A stretch of DNA of 64,000 nucleotides from Phanerochaete sordida (taxonomy: Eukaryota; Basidiomycota; Agaricomycetes; Polyporales; Phanerochaetaceae). Below, piece after piece: positions 11,511 through 22,484 of this stretch. The first letter of the stretch is position 1; the number at the start of each line of letters is the position of its first letter. The stretch spans positions 142,862 to 206,861 of the forward strand of contig BPQB01000058.1 of the NCBI GenBank assembly GCA_019973155.2, written 5' to 3'. A model generated the notes under the pieces. The model was not told where the DNA came from. It saw only the letters and a program-made list of their open reading frames with translations, and did no database searches. The translations under genes and the position numbers were made by a program.

Positions 11511-13144
11511 ATGGCCGACTCAACCGCTACTATACGTGAGGTGATCGACACCATGTACGACTGTATCTTCTTCCTCATCTCTGGCTTCTGACTGATTTTT
11601 TCTGCGTACGTAGAATACCGGATACTTACGTCGTTTGCTCGGTACTGTGTATGCTATCCTTTACAGCTCTTATCTTCACGTTGCACTAATTTCTCCTTAT
11701 AGGTGTCGCAGTCTACGAGTACATCATAACATTCGACCAAGAAGTCGCTGTGGTCTGGAAGAGACCCTTCACTGCAGCATCTCTGTTGCTGCTAAGCAGT
11801 CGCTGGCTCATGGTTGTGGGCCCAATCATCGCGTTCAGCCCCTCAACCGAGACTTCGTGTGAGCTCCTTCAAGTACAACTAGCTTATAGGCTCTAAACGC
11901 CACTTTATCCAGACGTTGTTCATCACCCGCTGTTGGCGTTACCTCTGACGCCACGGCCATGTGAAGCTGCAGACCTCAAAATATCGCCACCACGCTGGCG
12001 TATCTAACAGTGCTTACGATTGTACCATGTAAGGACCTTTCTCAGCTATACTGCGAGGTCTGATGGCGTATGCGTAGTGGTTTTTGCCCTTCGGATGTGC
12101 GCTATATGGCATGAAACACGGATGAGATACTTGTTCTCTTCCGTCATCATAATCCTCGGTTTGGTACCGCTGAGCGTCAATATTGTGCGTCTCCACATCC
12201 AGAATTATACCGCCCCTTGTGTCCCTGCTGACCTCGATTCTACGACAGCTCGGGGAGGTCCGTACTCAGGTTGAATTTGTGGATCTCCCCGTGGTACCGT
12301 TTTGCGAAAGTCACTCTGAGTTCTCGCTAAAGCTCGGCTTGAGGTGCGTATCAGAATTGCGCAGCTCCATGGCTCGAGGCTAATTAATACCGGAAGACGT
12401 GTGTTTGAAATCTCATGATAAATGCGCGCCACAAAATGTCTTACTTATGTTCACAGTCACGTATGCCGCCAGAGGCTCTACCATTGCTTGTGATATGGTG
12501 GTCCTGGTACTTACATGGATCAAGACGTTCCGCCACTACAGAGAAATGAAGCTGCTTAATATGGGATCCTCGATCTCCTCTTTGCTTATCAGAGACGGTC
12601 CGTCGTCATGGTCGAATTTATTCTTTGAGATACTCATGCAGCGGCATGTTGTACCACTCCAGGCACTGTGTATTTCTGGTAAGCATAAAATCTGGAGGTA
12701 CATATACAAGGGGATTACTCATCAGGGCTTCTGTAGTGTGCTCCTTTGTGTCAACATCTTGCAGCTGGTCACATATACCACCAAGGCTGCATCAACAGCG
12801 GTATGTATATACCTGTGTGTGTGTTGACAAGCATTAAATGTATGGATAACTGCAGGGTAACTATGCGGATACTTATCTTCAGGCAATGGTACCGCATCTC
12901 TCATTGCAGAGGCTTGGATTTTATGTGATAACATGACTGTACACAGCCTCCGTTGCTTATACAGCGCTTTATGCTAAATCTCCGCCAATTCCGCTCGGAG
13001 ACCGGTAGAAGCAGCGACGAAGGGCAGCACGGGATGCAGTCCACTGTTAATTTTGCAGCACCTTCTAGATTCCTCGGAAATATTGGAGAGCCCCTGGACT
13101 ATGGCAAGTCGCAGGATGTAGCGTATGGTGGCGAAGACATATAG
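11511..13144 (+). CDS. DUF6533 seven-helix membrane protein, copy D
   Basis: DUF6533 family membrane protein, opening MADSTATIREVIDTMY. The core exon (about 11702-11859) encodes VAVYEYIITFDQEVAVVW and SLLLLSSRWLMVVGPIIAF. Later exons: ALRMCAIWHETRMRYLFSSVI, RGSTIACDMVVLVLTWIKTF and SLLIRDG, then LLCVNILQLVTYTT. The tail has LIQRFMLNLRQF and FLGNIGEPLDYG. The putative 2 nt exon is AC at 12397-12398 and the 16 nt microexon is 12663-12678. Codon use is less GC-biased than in B, C, E and F. The fourth exon (about 11960-12030) is the least certain. No inactivating change is certain. Function unknown. Confidence 0.78.
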
Positions 13145-14454
13145 ATAAATATCACGAGCTATGGACGCCGGCGCTGGAACTTGTGGAAGAATGACAGAGC
13201 AAGCAAGGCGAAAGCATTACAGACATAGACGATGCAGCTAAAAGCGAGCTGGTACTTAACGGACAGACTCAACAAAGCGCCGGATATCAACCAGGTGATT
13301 GTCATTATTCAACGTTTCGCTGTAGAGCTGACTAACCTCACTGTTCAGTTTGACGGCGGTGTAACTGTATTGCGTACACAACCGCCCAATGTGGGACGAT
13401 ATTAATCACTCTGCTATCAAATGCTTTTACGACTTTGTTACGACTAATTGCTTTGTTGAAAGGCGTTGTCGCGCGGACGTGGGTGGCGGTCAAGTAGCAA
13501 ACGCGCGAGCGTTAGCAATTAATTCAGTGAGCCCTATGTACCCACGACATGACTCGATGCTTAACTACCGATCTCCAGGTACACCGCGATGAGACTAAGA
13601 GAGACAAATACGTGTAAACAAATAGCGCACGAGCGCCGTTAGCGCGAGCTCGGATTAGCGAAAGTCCGTGCATTCTGACATTCTTTGCACTTGTTTCTCT
13701 TCCGCCACATACGGGTGTCACGCAGGTTGACGGCCTGCCGGCGAGCCGCACTGCACATCACCGGCTGCCGGCGGCGGCCAGAGGACGTCGGCGTCGTCGA
13801 GACACGCGGCACCGGTGCGCGCCCCCGTGCACCGCGGACATCCCCACTGTCGGGCACACAAGCACGCGCGCAAGCGACCCCGTAGTGCTCAAGCGGAGAG
13901 CGTGTGCTGCAGAACCACAGCACGTCTCTACGCCCCCTTCCGCGCCTTCTTTGCATTCCTCGCTGCCGCCACTGCCAGGAGCGGCGCGCTTTCGCGATCG
14001 GCCTCGCCGCCGACAACTCCGCGGCCCTCGAAGCAAGACGCATACGTGTATCGTGCACCTGTAGGGCATAGAAGACATCTCAGTCCTCGCAAATGCGGTG
14101 TACACCGCGACGGCGCACCGCAAGCTGCACCGCTTCCGCGTCGCGAAGGCGAAGCTGGTCGAGGCGCTGTGGTGCGCGGCTCGCGTGCACATCAACTACG
14201 ACATCAGTAGACATAGCGCGGAAAGCCAGCACGGTAACACGTTGCTAGTCTGGGGGAGTACGCCGCGCTCGTCGCGGGCTATGAACATGCTTGCGATGGA
14301 GGACGCGCTGCGCTCGATGTCGGGTCACGGGAAACTCATGGCGGGGAGGTTTATGAGAAACAGGACGAGCATGCTCTTAATACTCACGGTGCCGCATGGC
14401 GAGCTCGAATGGTTGGTAGATTCTGAGGAGATACATGGCCGGCTGGTAGTTAGC
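13145..14454. other. Intergenic region with a coding-like stretch
   Basis: No family was recognised. Between about 14068 and 14454 the + strand has a frame, without an ATG near its start, that reads like protein (for example HRKLHRFRVAKAKLVEALW). It may be an exon of an unknown gene or a relic. The segment 13740-14010 is strongly GC-rich. Confidence 0.35.
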
Positions 14455-14460
14455 GCTTCC

Positions 14461-14500
14461 CTCGTGGCGCTCGGAAGAAGGCGGCACCCGCTCCGGCACC
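14461..14500 (+). repeat. Partial copy of the conserved upstream block
   Basis: TGGCGCTCGG at 14465 is followed by related sequence (CACCCGCTCCGG), but the CACGTG is missing. The next 60 bp resemble the sequence after the other copies at 14801 and 18988. It is a third, partial copy close to the one at 14796. Confidence 0.4.
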
Positions 14501-14795
14501 TCCTCGCCTGTGCGACCTAGTTCAACTTTTCACCATACATTCTGTCCGTGTCACATACAACCTGACGTCGCTCTTCCCACGAACCTCACGATCCATGTAG
14601 ATCTTGGTGTGGACCTCGAACAGGTTGTACTGTAAGAGCCCGGTCCTCAAGCAGCCTCTCCTGAGCGTAAGTTCCGTCTCCGCCTCTGGAGCCCAAGGAC
14701 TGCCCCACCACGACGCTTTGGAGCGTGGCCCAGTCCCTGGTTGCGGGTGTCCGCCGTCGACTGCTCGCCGCCGGCAGCAGAACAATCGACGCGCC

Positions 14796-14850
14796 CATCT
14801 TGGCGCTCGGCAGAAGCGGCACTGGCCACGTGCACGGCACCCGCTCCGAG
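14796..14850 (+). promoter_or_regulatory. Conserved upstream block with CACGTG, before copy E
   Basis: TGGCGCTCGG at 14801 and CACGTG at 14827-14832, then GGCACCCGCTCCGAGG. It is 1018 bp before the ATG of copy E. It matches the block before copy F and, more weakly, the one before copy B. Confidence 0.4.
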
Positions 14851-15732
14851 GCTCCGGCCGCGCGTCTCTTTCCGAGCGACGTTCGTCTTTTCGTCATACC
14901 CTCTCTTCGTCCTCGGTTATACAACCCGGCGTCGCGATGCTCGCCAGCTCGGCTTGCCAGATATATTAGCTTAGGCTTTTCTGAAGGCGTACGCTCACCA
15001 TATCTTTGTTTCTACGCCCCCAAAGTCTCGGCAGGAGGGCGACATGGCTGCTCGCTGGCAGAGGAGCGCGAAAGCGACGCCTTCGTTCTGCGATGGCTCG
15101 CACTGCAAGGGTTGCAAACAGCTGAGTCGCAACAATGGGACCATCAGGTAAGCTATACCTCGTCTCCGCCTGATCTCACAGCCCTCATTACCGAGCGATA
15201 TTGTGCACAGCCTCCGCGGGCATGTGTTGATGAGACAGCGCGACCGTTCGCTCATCGCGCTCAGGAAGACCTCACAGTGCTATCTTTGCATGCAAGCTTT
15301 GTGTTAGCACCGGACAGCGGCAAAATCTGCTTGTGAGTTCATGATGAACGCCGCGCCCGGCGTGTGTACTACGCACGACTCACGGGCTGCGATCCAGGGC
15401 CCGGGAGAAGCGCTGCCGCGCGCGAAACTGGAGCTCAGCAATGCACTTTGCATTCGGACTCGTTGCACACACATCTATTGGTTCCTTGGCCCAAACGCTC
15501 TACACGTCACAGCGCAGATCCCAGGGCAGCGGCACGCCGAAACATACGGATTCTGTGTCACGTCGATCCCGGCCATCGCTTGTCGCTTCCGCCGCTATCG
15601 CGCGGAGGCTTCTTGCCGCCAAGGGTAGCTTCTCGTGATGCCATCGCACATCTCCCTCTACATGAGCTGGTATCTTTCAAATGGTCGAGCGGCGTTCACA
15701 GCCATACCCAACGGACGGGACTCGCCGGTGAG

Positions 15733-15738
15733 TATATA
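15733..15738 (+). promoter_or_regulatory. TATA box of DUF6533 copy E
   Basis: GTATATAC 86 bp before the ATG at 15819, the same spacing as in copy F. Confidence 0.65.
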
Positions 15739-15818
15739 CCGTCTTCGCAGCCCTAGGCCCTCAGGGAAACCTGCGTTCCTTTAGGTCTGCTGCTCTTTAC
15801 AACCTCCACTCGACCCCC

Positions 15819-17541
15819 ATGGACCCGTCCAGCGATGAGATTATGCAGATCCTGCAGCTGATGTACGCCGTCGTACCTCGACGACGCACGATAACGCGTG
15901 CTAATTCCGTCCATACAGACGCACCGGCGGCTACGTGGGCTATTCAGTCATGTGTATGTATTCGTGCGTCTCTGCTTCCTCGTGCTAAGCAATCTTCTCT
16001 TTCTAGGTATTGTTCTGTACGAGCTTGTCATCACAATCAACCAAGAGATTGAGGTCGTCTGGAAGAGAAACTTCACCATCGCCTCGCTGCTGCTCTTGAG
16101 CACACGCTGGCTCATGATTGTCAACCCGATTGTTGGCAATTTCTCGGGCGAGACGATGTGTAAGTCAGCACCGCCTTTCCACCACTCTACAGCGCTCATG
16201 TGCTCTTCCTCAGAAGACCCCCCGCGTCACGCGCGCTCGGAGCTACGCTGAATACACGAACAGATGCAGGCCGCTGTACACCCTGACCATCGTCGTCTAC
16301 GCCGTGATCACGTTCATGGTCTCACGTACGTCCATACTCTTAGCCGTCCAGGCAGCACGAGGCTCATCTTCTGCAGTTTTCCCTGCCCTGCGCATATACG
16401 CGATCTGGAAAGGAACGAAAGTCGGACTGGTCTTCCCTCCAATAATCTTCGCGCTAGGCGCGGTTGCCATCGGGACGAACATCGTGAGCTCCCCCTAATC
16501 TAGGCGATACGCCAGAACGCTGAAGGCTATCGCAGTTCGGCCTCACCCGGAGCACGGTCATGTATGATCCACTGTTTGACACATGTGTTCAGGCGAGCAG
16601 TGTCTCGCCGCATGTCAGCACAATGTACGCGTCTGTGCTACCCTGAGCTCTGCCCTTCGCTCACAAGTGCTCGCAGATGTACGTCTTTCTCTCGGGCCAA
16701 GTCGCCGCGGCCCAGCAAGCAGGTCTTGCTGACACTTGCGCTCAGTGCTCTACCTCACCAGGCTCAGCGCAATTGCTGCTAACGTTCTGGCGCTGGCGCT
16801 CACGTGGATCCGCTCGTTCCGGTACTTGCAGCAGGCGCACCAGCTCCAAGACGGCGGCTCGTCGCTGACTATGATCCTCCTTCGTGATGGTACGGATTCA
16901 AGCCCTCGTGTCTCCTTCGGTCTTCTGACTCACGGTGGTTCTGCTAGGCACAACATACTTCGGGTATGACAGCACGCTTTTTCACGTCACCATCATCTCA
17001 TTCCCACTCAAGTGCGCTCCTCGTCATCGACATCCTCCAGCTGGTCACATTCACCGCCGCATCTAACCTCTCTATGGTACGCCTGCCTCCTCCCGCGCAG
17101 CGCGCCCAGCTGAACGCCACGCCCAGCCGACATACGTCGTGCCCTTCCTAGACTCCCTGGTACGCCCTCCCCATCCCTCATCTCTGCATCCGCCCCCGCT
17201 GACGCAGCCCGCAGCCCGCGCTGCTCACGCAGCGCTTCATGCTCAACCTGCGCCAGCTGCGCGGCACGCGCGACGCCGCGGACACCGCGCCCGCGTCGCG
17301 CCTCACGCTCAGCTTCCGCACGCCCACGGGCTTCCTCGGGAACGCCGGCGAGGACCTCGATTATGGGAGCTATGAGGAGGAGGAGGATGGGACGCTCGGG
17401 GGTGGGGGGTACCAGGGTTCGATTCGGCGGTCGCGGTCAAGGCTTGATGGGGAGGCGAAAGCTGCGGGTGCGGATGGGCTGGAGGCTGGTTGTTCAAATG
17501 GTGATTTTGTGTCGGCTTCTGGGCACGTCCTGGCGATATGA
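15819..17541 (+). CDS. DUF6533 seven-helix membrane protein, copy E
   Basis: DUF6533 family membrane protein of about 350 aa, the closest relative of copy F in the duplicated unit. It opens MDPSSDEIMQILQLM, then RTGGYVGYSVM in a 35 nt exon. The core exon (about 16008-16159) encodes VLYELVITINQEIEVVWKRN, then LLLLSTRWLMIVNPIVGNFSG. Later exons: FPALRIYAIWKGTKVGLVFPP, LTRLSAIAANVLALALTWIRSF, MILLRDG and LLVIDILQLVTFTAA, then a 33 nt exon PTYVVPFLDSL. The tail has LTQRFMLNLRQLRG and FLGNAGEDLDYG. The putative 2 nt exon is AT at 16677-16678 and the 16 nt microexon is 16948-16963. About 12 exons; the frame is intact. Function unknown. Confidence 0.9.
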
Positions 17542-17799
17542 CGGCTAGGCACCATCTGGGAGGGCGCATGAGCCGGGCGGGTACAGTATATTCTACCTGT
17601 AAGTCGGTATCAAGCTTTCGTTTTTGCATGACAGCTGAAATTGAGGCATAGAATATTATTTCCAGTGATCCTTGGGAGCACATGGACGAGAGGAACGTGC
17701 ATCGAATGTTCAGGGCGGACTAGATGCGAATCTAAAATTACGAACAGACTATCGGACATATCTCCTTATTACGGACATCGTAGTAATCTTAACGACCAT

Positions 17800-17884
17800 C
17801 GAGAGCCCGAGCTCGCTCTGCCAGCAGGACGCGGAGTGGATCGTCGAGAACTTCGAAGGGGGCGGTGCGCTCGTCCCCTTCGCG
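17800..17884 (+). pseudogene. G1 peptidase fragment at duplication breakpoint
   Basis: About 85 bp encode SPSSLCQQDAEWIVENFEGG and GALVPFA, the segment of a G1 peptidase with the catalytic Glu, then a stop after an unrelated GAAATATAA. It begins exactly where homology between the two duplicated DUF6533 units ends. The peptide is closest to the second G1 gene (25.0 kb) and to the relic at 42.5 kb. It is a gene scrap and cannot encode an enzyme. Confidence 0.8.
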
Positions 17885-18964
17885 GAAATATAATGTTCGA
17901 TGTGCCACTCGTCGCATGCGCCACGCCCTTGATATAAATTCAACCTGCGGTGCCGTTAGATCAGCTGTGCTTCAAATGTTATCACCACGACGAGGGTTAA
18001 ACGTCAAACTATATCACAGCCGTACCTTGCAGCTGGTCACAGGGAGTGAACATCTCAGCCATCTAGAAGGGTGATGCTTTGAGACTATGAGGACGGGGTA
18101 ATCTTGCATGTAGCCTTTGCTACCTGATTCCGCTCTTCATCGCGAGGCTTGCATGGATTTGGTCGTAAAAAGAACAATCTGCGCGGGGAGAATCGAACCT
18201 ACCGGCACTGCATCTGCTTCGCGATCGTGTAGCATCATGTGCGTAGCGATGTTAGTTCGAGTGCAGAAGATGCGAGCGGAACTACCGCGGAACTCCGGGA
18301 CGCTCGCCCTCGTTGGCGGTGTCCAAACCTATATCAATCCTAGCATGGCAGCAGCGAAGCCTCGAGAGCGTGGTGGTTGCCACGGCCGTCATAGCGTCAA
18401 TGGCACAGAGCTGCTCTAGGCGGTAAGCAGTACTCAGGACATCGCTTCCCAAAGATGGAAGCATGAGATACACGCTGACCTTCAGGTGATGAGTGCGGGA
18501 TGTGGATGAGATGCTCCACACAGGGCGGCGTAAATTGCCGGCACTGGCTAAGACCGAACGTAATGCATCTAATATGAGCCGTGCGATAGCAGGGAACATA
18601 CAGAACACCTGTCCTGGAATCGCTGGTGTGGGCTCAAGATACTCGCATAGCTCGTTGAGCCACTTATCGCATGTGCCACACATTCAGCAGAAGTGTCTCT
18701 ACAATCTTTTACCCCGGTCAGTATGTCGTCAGATCCACCACGACGTCGAGGACGCGGGCTCGGGTCTCGCCTGTAAAGAGCTTGCCAAGGCTTGGAAGCT
18801 TTGAAAGCTTGCAGAGCGTTGAAAGATAAATGTGAGCGACCTCGTACAATTGTAAGGCTCATACCAGAGTCCAGTGTCGAGCAATATTCGTTTGCTAGGA
18901 CTCACCCCAGCCTATACAAAGTGGTTGAGCAGCGGAGTCAGCGGGAAAGAGGCCTTTCCGCCAG
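17885..18964. other. Spacer between duplicated units
   Basis: About 1.1 kb with no recognisable gene. A GGTTCGATTCTCC-like string on the minus strand near 18190 was considered as a tRNA end and rejected. Confidence 0.5.
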
Positions 18965-18980
18965 CTGAATAATTGGCGCT

Positions 18981-19040
18981 TCCCTGGTGGCGCTCGGTCG
19001 GAGCCGGAAAGTCCACGTGAGCGGAATCCGCTCCGAGCAT
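18981..19040 (+). promoter_or_regulatory. Conserved upstream block with CACGTG, before copy F
   Basis: TGGCGCTCGG at 18988, GAGCCGGA, then CACGTG at 19014-19019 and CCGCTCCGAG. It is about 1050 bp before the ATG of copy F. Regulatory function is inferred only from recurrence and position. Confidence 0.4.
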
Positions 19041-19952
19041 CCGGTAACGGCGCCTTTTCTTGCAAGAACAGGTTCGACTTTCCACCACGACTTCTGTCTC
19101 TACCCTGTTAGATATAACATACTCCTCGGCGCAGGAAATATTGATTCTCGCCAGTCCTACTTTGTGCCTCGCCTGAAGCTGCGCCTGCAGCCCTCGGCCC
19201 TTCATAACACGCTTTGACCCACCACACGGCGGCTGGGCTCGACCGCGGCATGACATCCGCTATTCCCTCTCACGGAGGACCGCGAACACGACACCTTCCG
19301 TCCAGGGTGGTCAGAACGATTCCAACGAGCTACAGTATAGTCATTGCAAGGACAAGTAAGCGACACCTCATTTCCGTCCGGTTTCACAGCCTTCATCATC
19401 GAGGGATATTCGTGCACAGCATCCACGGACATGCTTTGACGGCATGGCAAGACCACCATCTCATCGCGCTCAGGAAGACACGTACAGTGCTATTTCTACA
19501 CGAATGCTTGCTTCTGGATCTGGACAGTAACAAACCTCAGTGAGTTCATGATGAAGGCCGTGCCCGGCGAGTCCGTCGCGCTTAATGTACGGGCTGCGAT
19601 CCAGGGCCCGGGAGAAGTGCAGCCCCCTGCGAAACTCTATACTCAGCAGTGGAGAGCTTTGCACTTGGGACTCTCAGCTAGGATTCTGCTCGTTACCGTG
19701 GCACAAACCATGCGCACACGTCATAGCGAAGATCCCAGGCCATTTGCACACCGACACATACGGATCCTGGCTCGACGTCAATCCCGGTCATCGCTTCTCG
19801 CTTATTTAGGCTTCACACTGGACCATATTACCGCGAAGGTTAACCTCTGATGGTCCCATCGCACATCTCTTTCACAGGCTCTACATGAGTTCACATCTAT
19901 CAAAGGGTCTGGCGGCGTACACAGCCATGCGCGTCGGATAGACCTCAGTGAG

Positions 19953-19959
19953 TATATAT
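19953..19959 (+). promoter_or_regulatory. TATA box of DUF6533 copy F
   Basis: TATATAT 86 bp before the ATG at 20039. Confidence 0.65.
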
Positions 19960-20038
19960 CGTCCTCGCCGCCCGCAAATCTCATGAAAAATTGCGTCTCT
20001 CCAGCTCTGCTGCTGTTTCCAACCATCACTCGACTCCC

Positions 20039-21760
20039 ATGGACCCGTCCACCGATGAGATTTTGCAGATTTTGCAGCTGATGTACGCGGTCGTACCTCA
20101 ACGACGCACGATAACGCGTGCTGACTCCGTCCACACAGACGCACCGGCGGCTACGTGGGCTATTCAGTCATGTGTATGTGCTCGTGCACATCTGCGTCCT
20201 CGCGCTAAGCAATGTTCCCTCTCTAGGTCTTGTTCTGTACGAGCTTGTCATCACAATCAACCAAGAAATCGAGGTCGTCTGGAAGAGAAAGTTTACCATC
20301 ACCTCGCTGCTGCTCTTGAGTACCCGCTGGCTTATGATAGTCAACCCGATTGTTGGCAATTTTTCGGGCGAGACGATGTGTGAGTCAGTCTCGTCGAACC
20401 ACCATTTCTGCAGCACTCAGACGATCTTCTTCAGAAGACGTTCCACGTCGAGCGCGCTCAGAGCTGCACTGAATACATGAACAGATGCAGACCGCTGTAT
20501 ACTCTGACCATTATTATCTACGCAGTGATAACGTTCATGGTCTCACGTACGTCCATACTCTTTGCCGTCCAGGCGACACGAGGCTCATCTTCTGCAGTCT
20601 TCCCCGCCCTACGCATCTACGCGATCTGGAAAGAAACGAAAATCGGACTGGTCTTTCCTCCAATAATATTCCTGCTCGGCGCGGTCGCCATCGGGACGAA
20701 CATCGTGAGCCTCGCGGAGCCAGACCTTGCGCCAGAGCGCTGATAGCCACCGCAGTTCGACCTCACCCGGAGCACGGTTATGTACGACCCGGTGCTCGAT
20801 ACCTGCGTCCAGGCCAGCAGATATTCGCTGCATGTTAGCACAATGTACGCGTCTGTGCTACCCTGCGCACTGCTCGTCGCTCACAGCTGCCCGCAGATGT
20901 ATGCCATTTTCTCTGGCCAAGTTACCGTGGCTGCGGAAACCAGGCCTTGCTGACACTTGCGCCCAGTACTCTACCTGACCAGGCCCACCGCAATCGCCGC
21001 TAACGTTCTGGCGCTGGTGCTCACCTGGATGCGCTCATTCCGGCACTTGCGACAGGTGCACCAGCTTCAAGACGACGGCACATCGCTGACAGTGGTGCTA
21101 TTGCGAGACGGTACGACTCTTCGCCTTCGTGTACGCCTCGGTCGTCTGACTCGCGGTTGGTCCGCTAGGCACAACGTACTTCGGGTACGGCAGCATGTTT
21201 CTTCGTCGTCGCTATCTCATCTACTCCTCCAGTGCGCTCCTCGTCATCGACATCCTCCAGCTAGTCACGTTCACCGCTGCGACTAGTATCTCCATGGTAC
21301 GCCTGCCTCTGTCCGCAAGCCACGCATAAGTAAAGTAACTCGCACAGCCGACCTACGTGGCGCCGTTCCTGGACACGCTGGTACGCCAGCCCCAGCCCTC
21401 CCCAGCCACCCACGCTGACGCCTCCCGCAGCCCGCCTTGCTCACACAGCGCTTCATGCTCAACCTGCGCCAGCTCCACGGCACGCGGGACACCGCGGACA
21501 CCGCGCCCGTCTCGCGCCTCACGCTCAGCTTCCGCGCGCCGACAGACCTCCTCGGGAACGCCGGCGAGGATCTAGATTATGGGAGCTACGATGAGCGTGG
21601 CTCAGACGGTACGCTAGAGCGCGGTGGGTACCAGGGTTCGGGTGAGCGGCCGCTGTCGACGCTGGGAGAGGAGCCGAAGTCTGCGAGCGCGGATGGCTTG
21701 GAGGGCGGCTGCTCGAATGGTGACGGCGTACCAGGTTCTGGTGCCGTACTGGCGATATGA
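20039..21760 (+). CDS. DUF6533 seven-helix membrane protein, copy F
   Basis: DUF6533 family membrane protein, best-resolved member. Exons of roughly 44, 35, 154, 64, 104, 92, 2, 120, 16, 66, 33 and 331 nt give about 350 aa. It opens MDPSTDEILQILQLM. The core exon (about 20228-20379) reads VLYELVITINQEIEVVWKRK, then LLLLSTRWLMIVNPIVGNFSG. Then come LYTLTIIIYAVITFMVS, FPALRIYAIWKETKIGLVFPP, FDLTRSTVMYDPVLDTCVQ, LTRPTAIAANVLALVLTWMRSF, VVLLRDG and LLVIDILQLVTFTAA. The tail has LTQRFMLNLRQLHG and LLGNAGEDLDYG. The 2 nt exon is AT at 20897-20898 and the microexon is 21169-21184. Sequence and spacing show a recent duplicate of copy E. Function unknown. Confidence 0.9.
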
Positions 21761-22017
21761 CCGCGAAGCGACATTTGGGAGCGCGCATGAGCGGAGCGGA
21801 TAAATTATTGCCACCTGTGAGTCGGTATCAAGCTTTCGTATCTGCATGACAGCTCATAAAAAGGGACAGATAGTTATTGCCGCGTCATCCAGGAGCACAT
21901 GGACCAGACGAACGTGCACCCAGTGCGCAGGGCGGGCCTAAAGGCGGGCCTAAGATTACGAACAGACTATTGGACATGTCTCTTTATTACGGACGTCGCA
22001 GCAATCTTAACGACCAT

Positions 22018-22411
22018 TTCATTCTCTTCTGTTAGCTAACCTGTCCGAACCGACTGGTCCACTAATCGCACATGTGTCCTGTGACGATTATGGGAGGCGC
22101 GAGCTCACAGTTACAAGGTCTGTAGCATCTGTCGAAAGCGGATCAATACCACAAGAGTCGGGTGCTTTTAACCACGGGTTCGAGGAGATATTCCGCTGAT
22201 CAGGATACCATCAGACCTTTCCAGGTACCGCTCCATAAACGTTCCTATCCTTGACGATGTGCGCGAGCGCGAGATCGTCGCTCAGGCGGGCTGTATCGCT
22301 GCTAGGCACCTTACTCGCTCAAGGGGCGTGTTACAGCCTAGTTCCGAAGGGGTGAGTTACGCCGTGCATCCATATGGTCGGTGTCAATGGGAAATATGCT
22401 GGCATATAGCT
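22018..22411. other. Intergenic region upstream of the second G1 gene
   Basis: No gene recognised. It holds the promoter region of the interrupted G1 gene. Confidence 0.5.
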
Positions 22412-22419
22412 CATAAATA
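22412..22419 (+). promoter_or_regulatory. TATA box of G1 peptidase gene 2
   Basis: CATAAATA 73 bp before the ATG at 22485. Confidence 0.6.
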
Positions 22420-22484
22420 CCTGCGCAGAGATCGTTGCCGACCGCGAGCAAACTCTGCACGTCCTGGCTCGGCCTATCTACAAG

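Larger units (their letters stand above)
14785..17799 (+). repeat. Segmental duplication unit 1 (contains copy E)
   Basis: About 3.0 kb aligned by eye to 18965-22017. Matches at constant offset (about 4220) include the TATA box, the start codon, all exons, the stop and the 3' flank up to CGACCAT. The 5' flank (offset about 4187) is similar with small indels. Homology stops at 17799, where a fragment of a G1 peptidase gene begins. Confidence 0.8.
18965..22017 (+). repeat. Segmental duplication unit 2 (contains copy F)
   Basis: Partner of 14785-17799. The upstream stretch shared with unit 1 includes the string GCTGCGATCCAGGGCCCGGG (about 15390 and 19590). The 3' flank also matches, including TCGGTATCAAGCTTTCG. 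Confidence 0.8.

Noticed and set aside
18170..18260. Possible minus-strand tRNA (GGTTCGATTCTCC near 18190)
   Set aside because: The T-loop-like string has no pairing T stem, and no matching acceptor stem lies 70-90 nt away.
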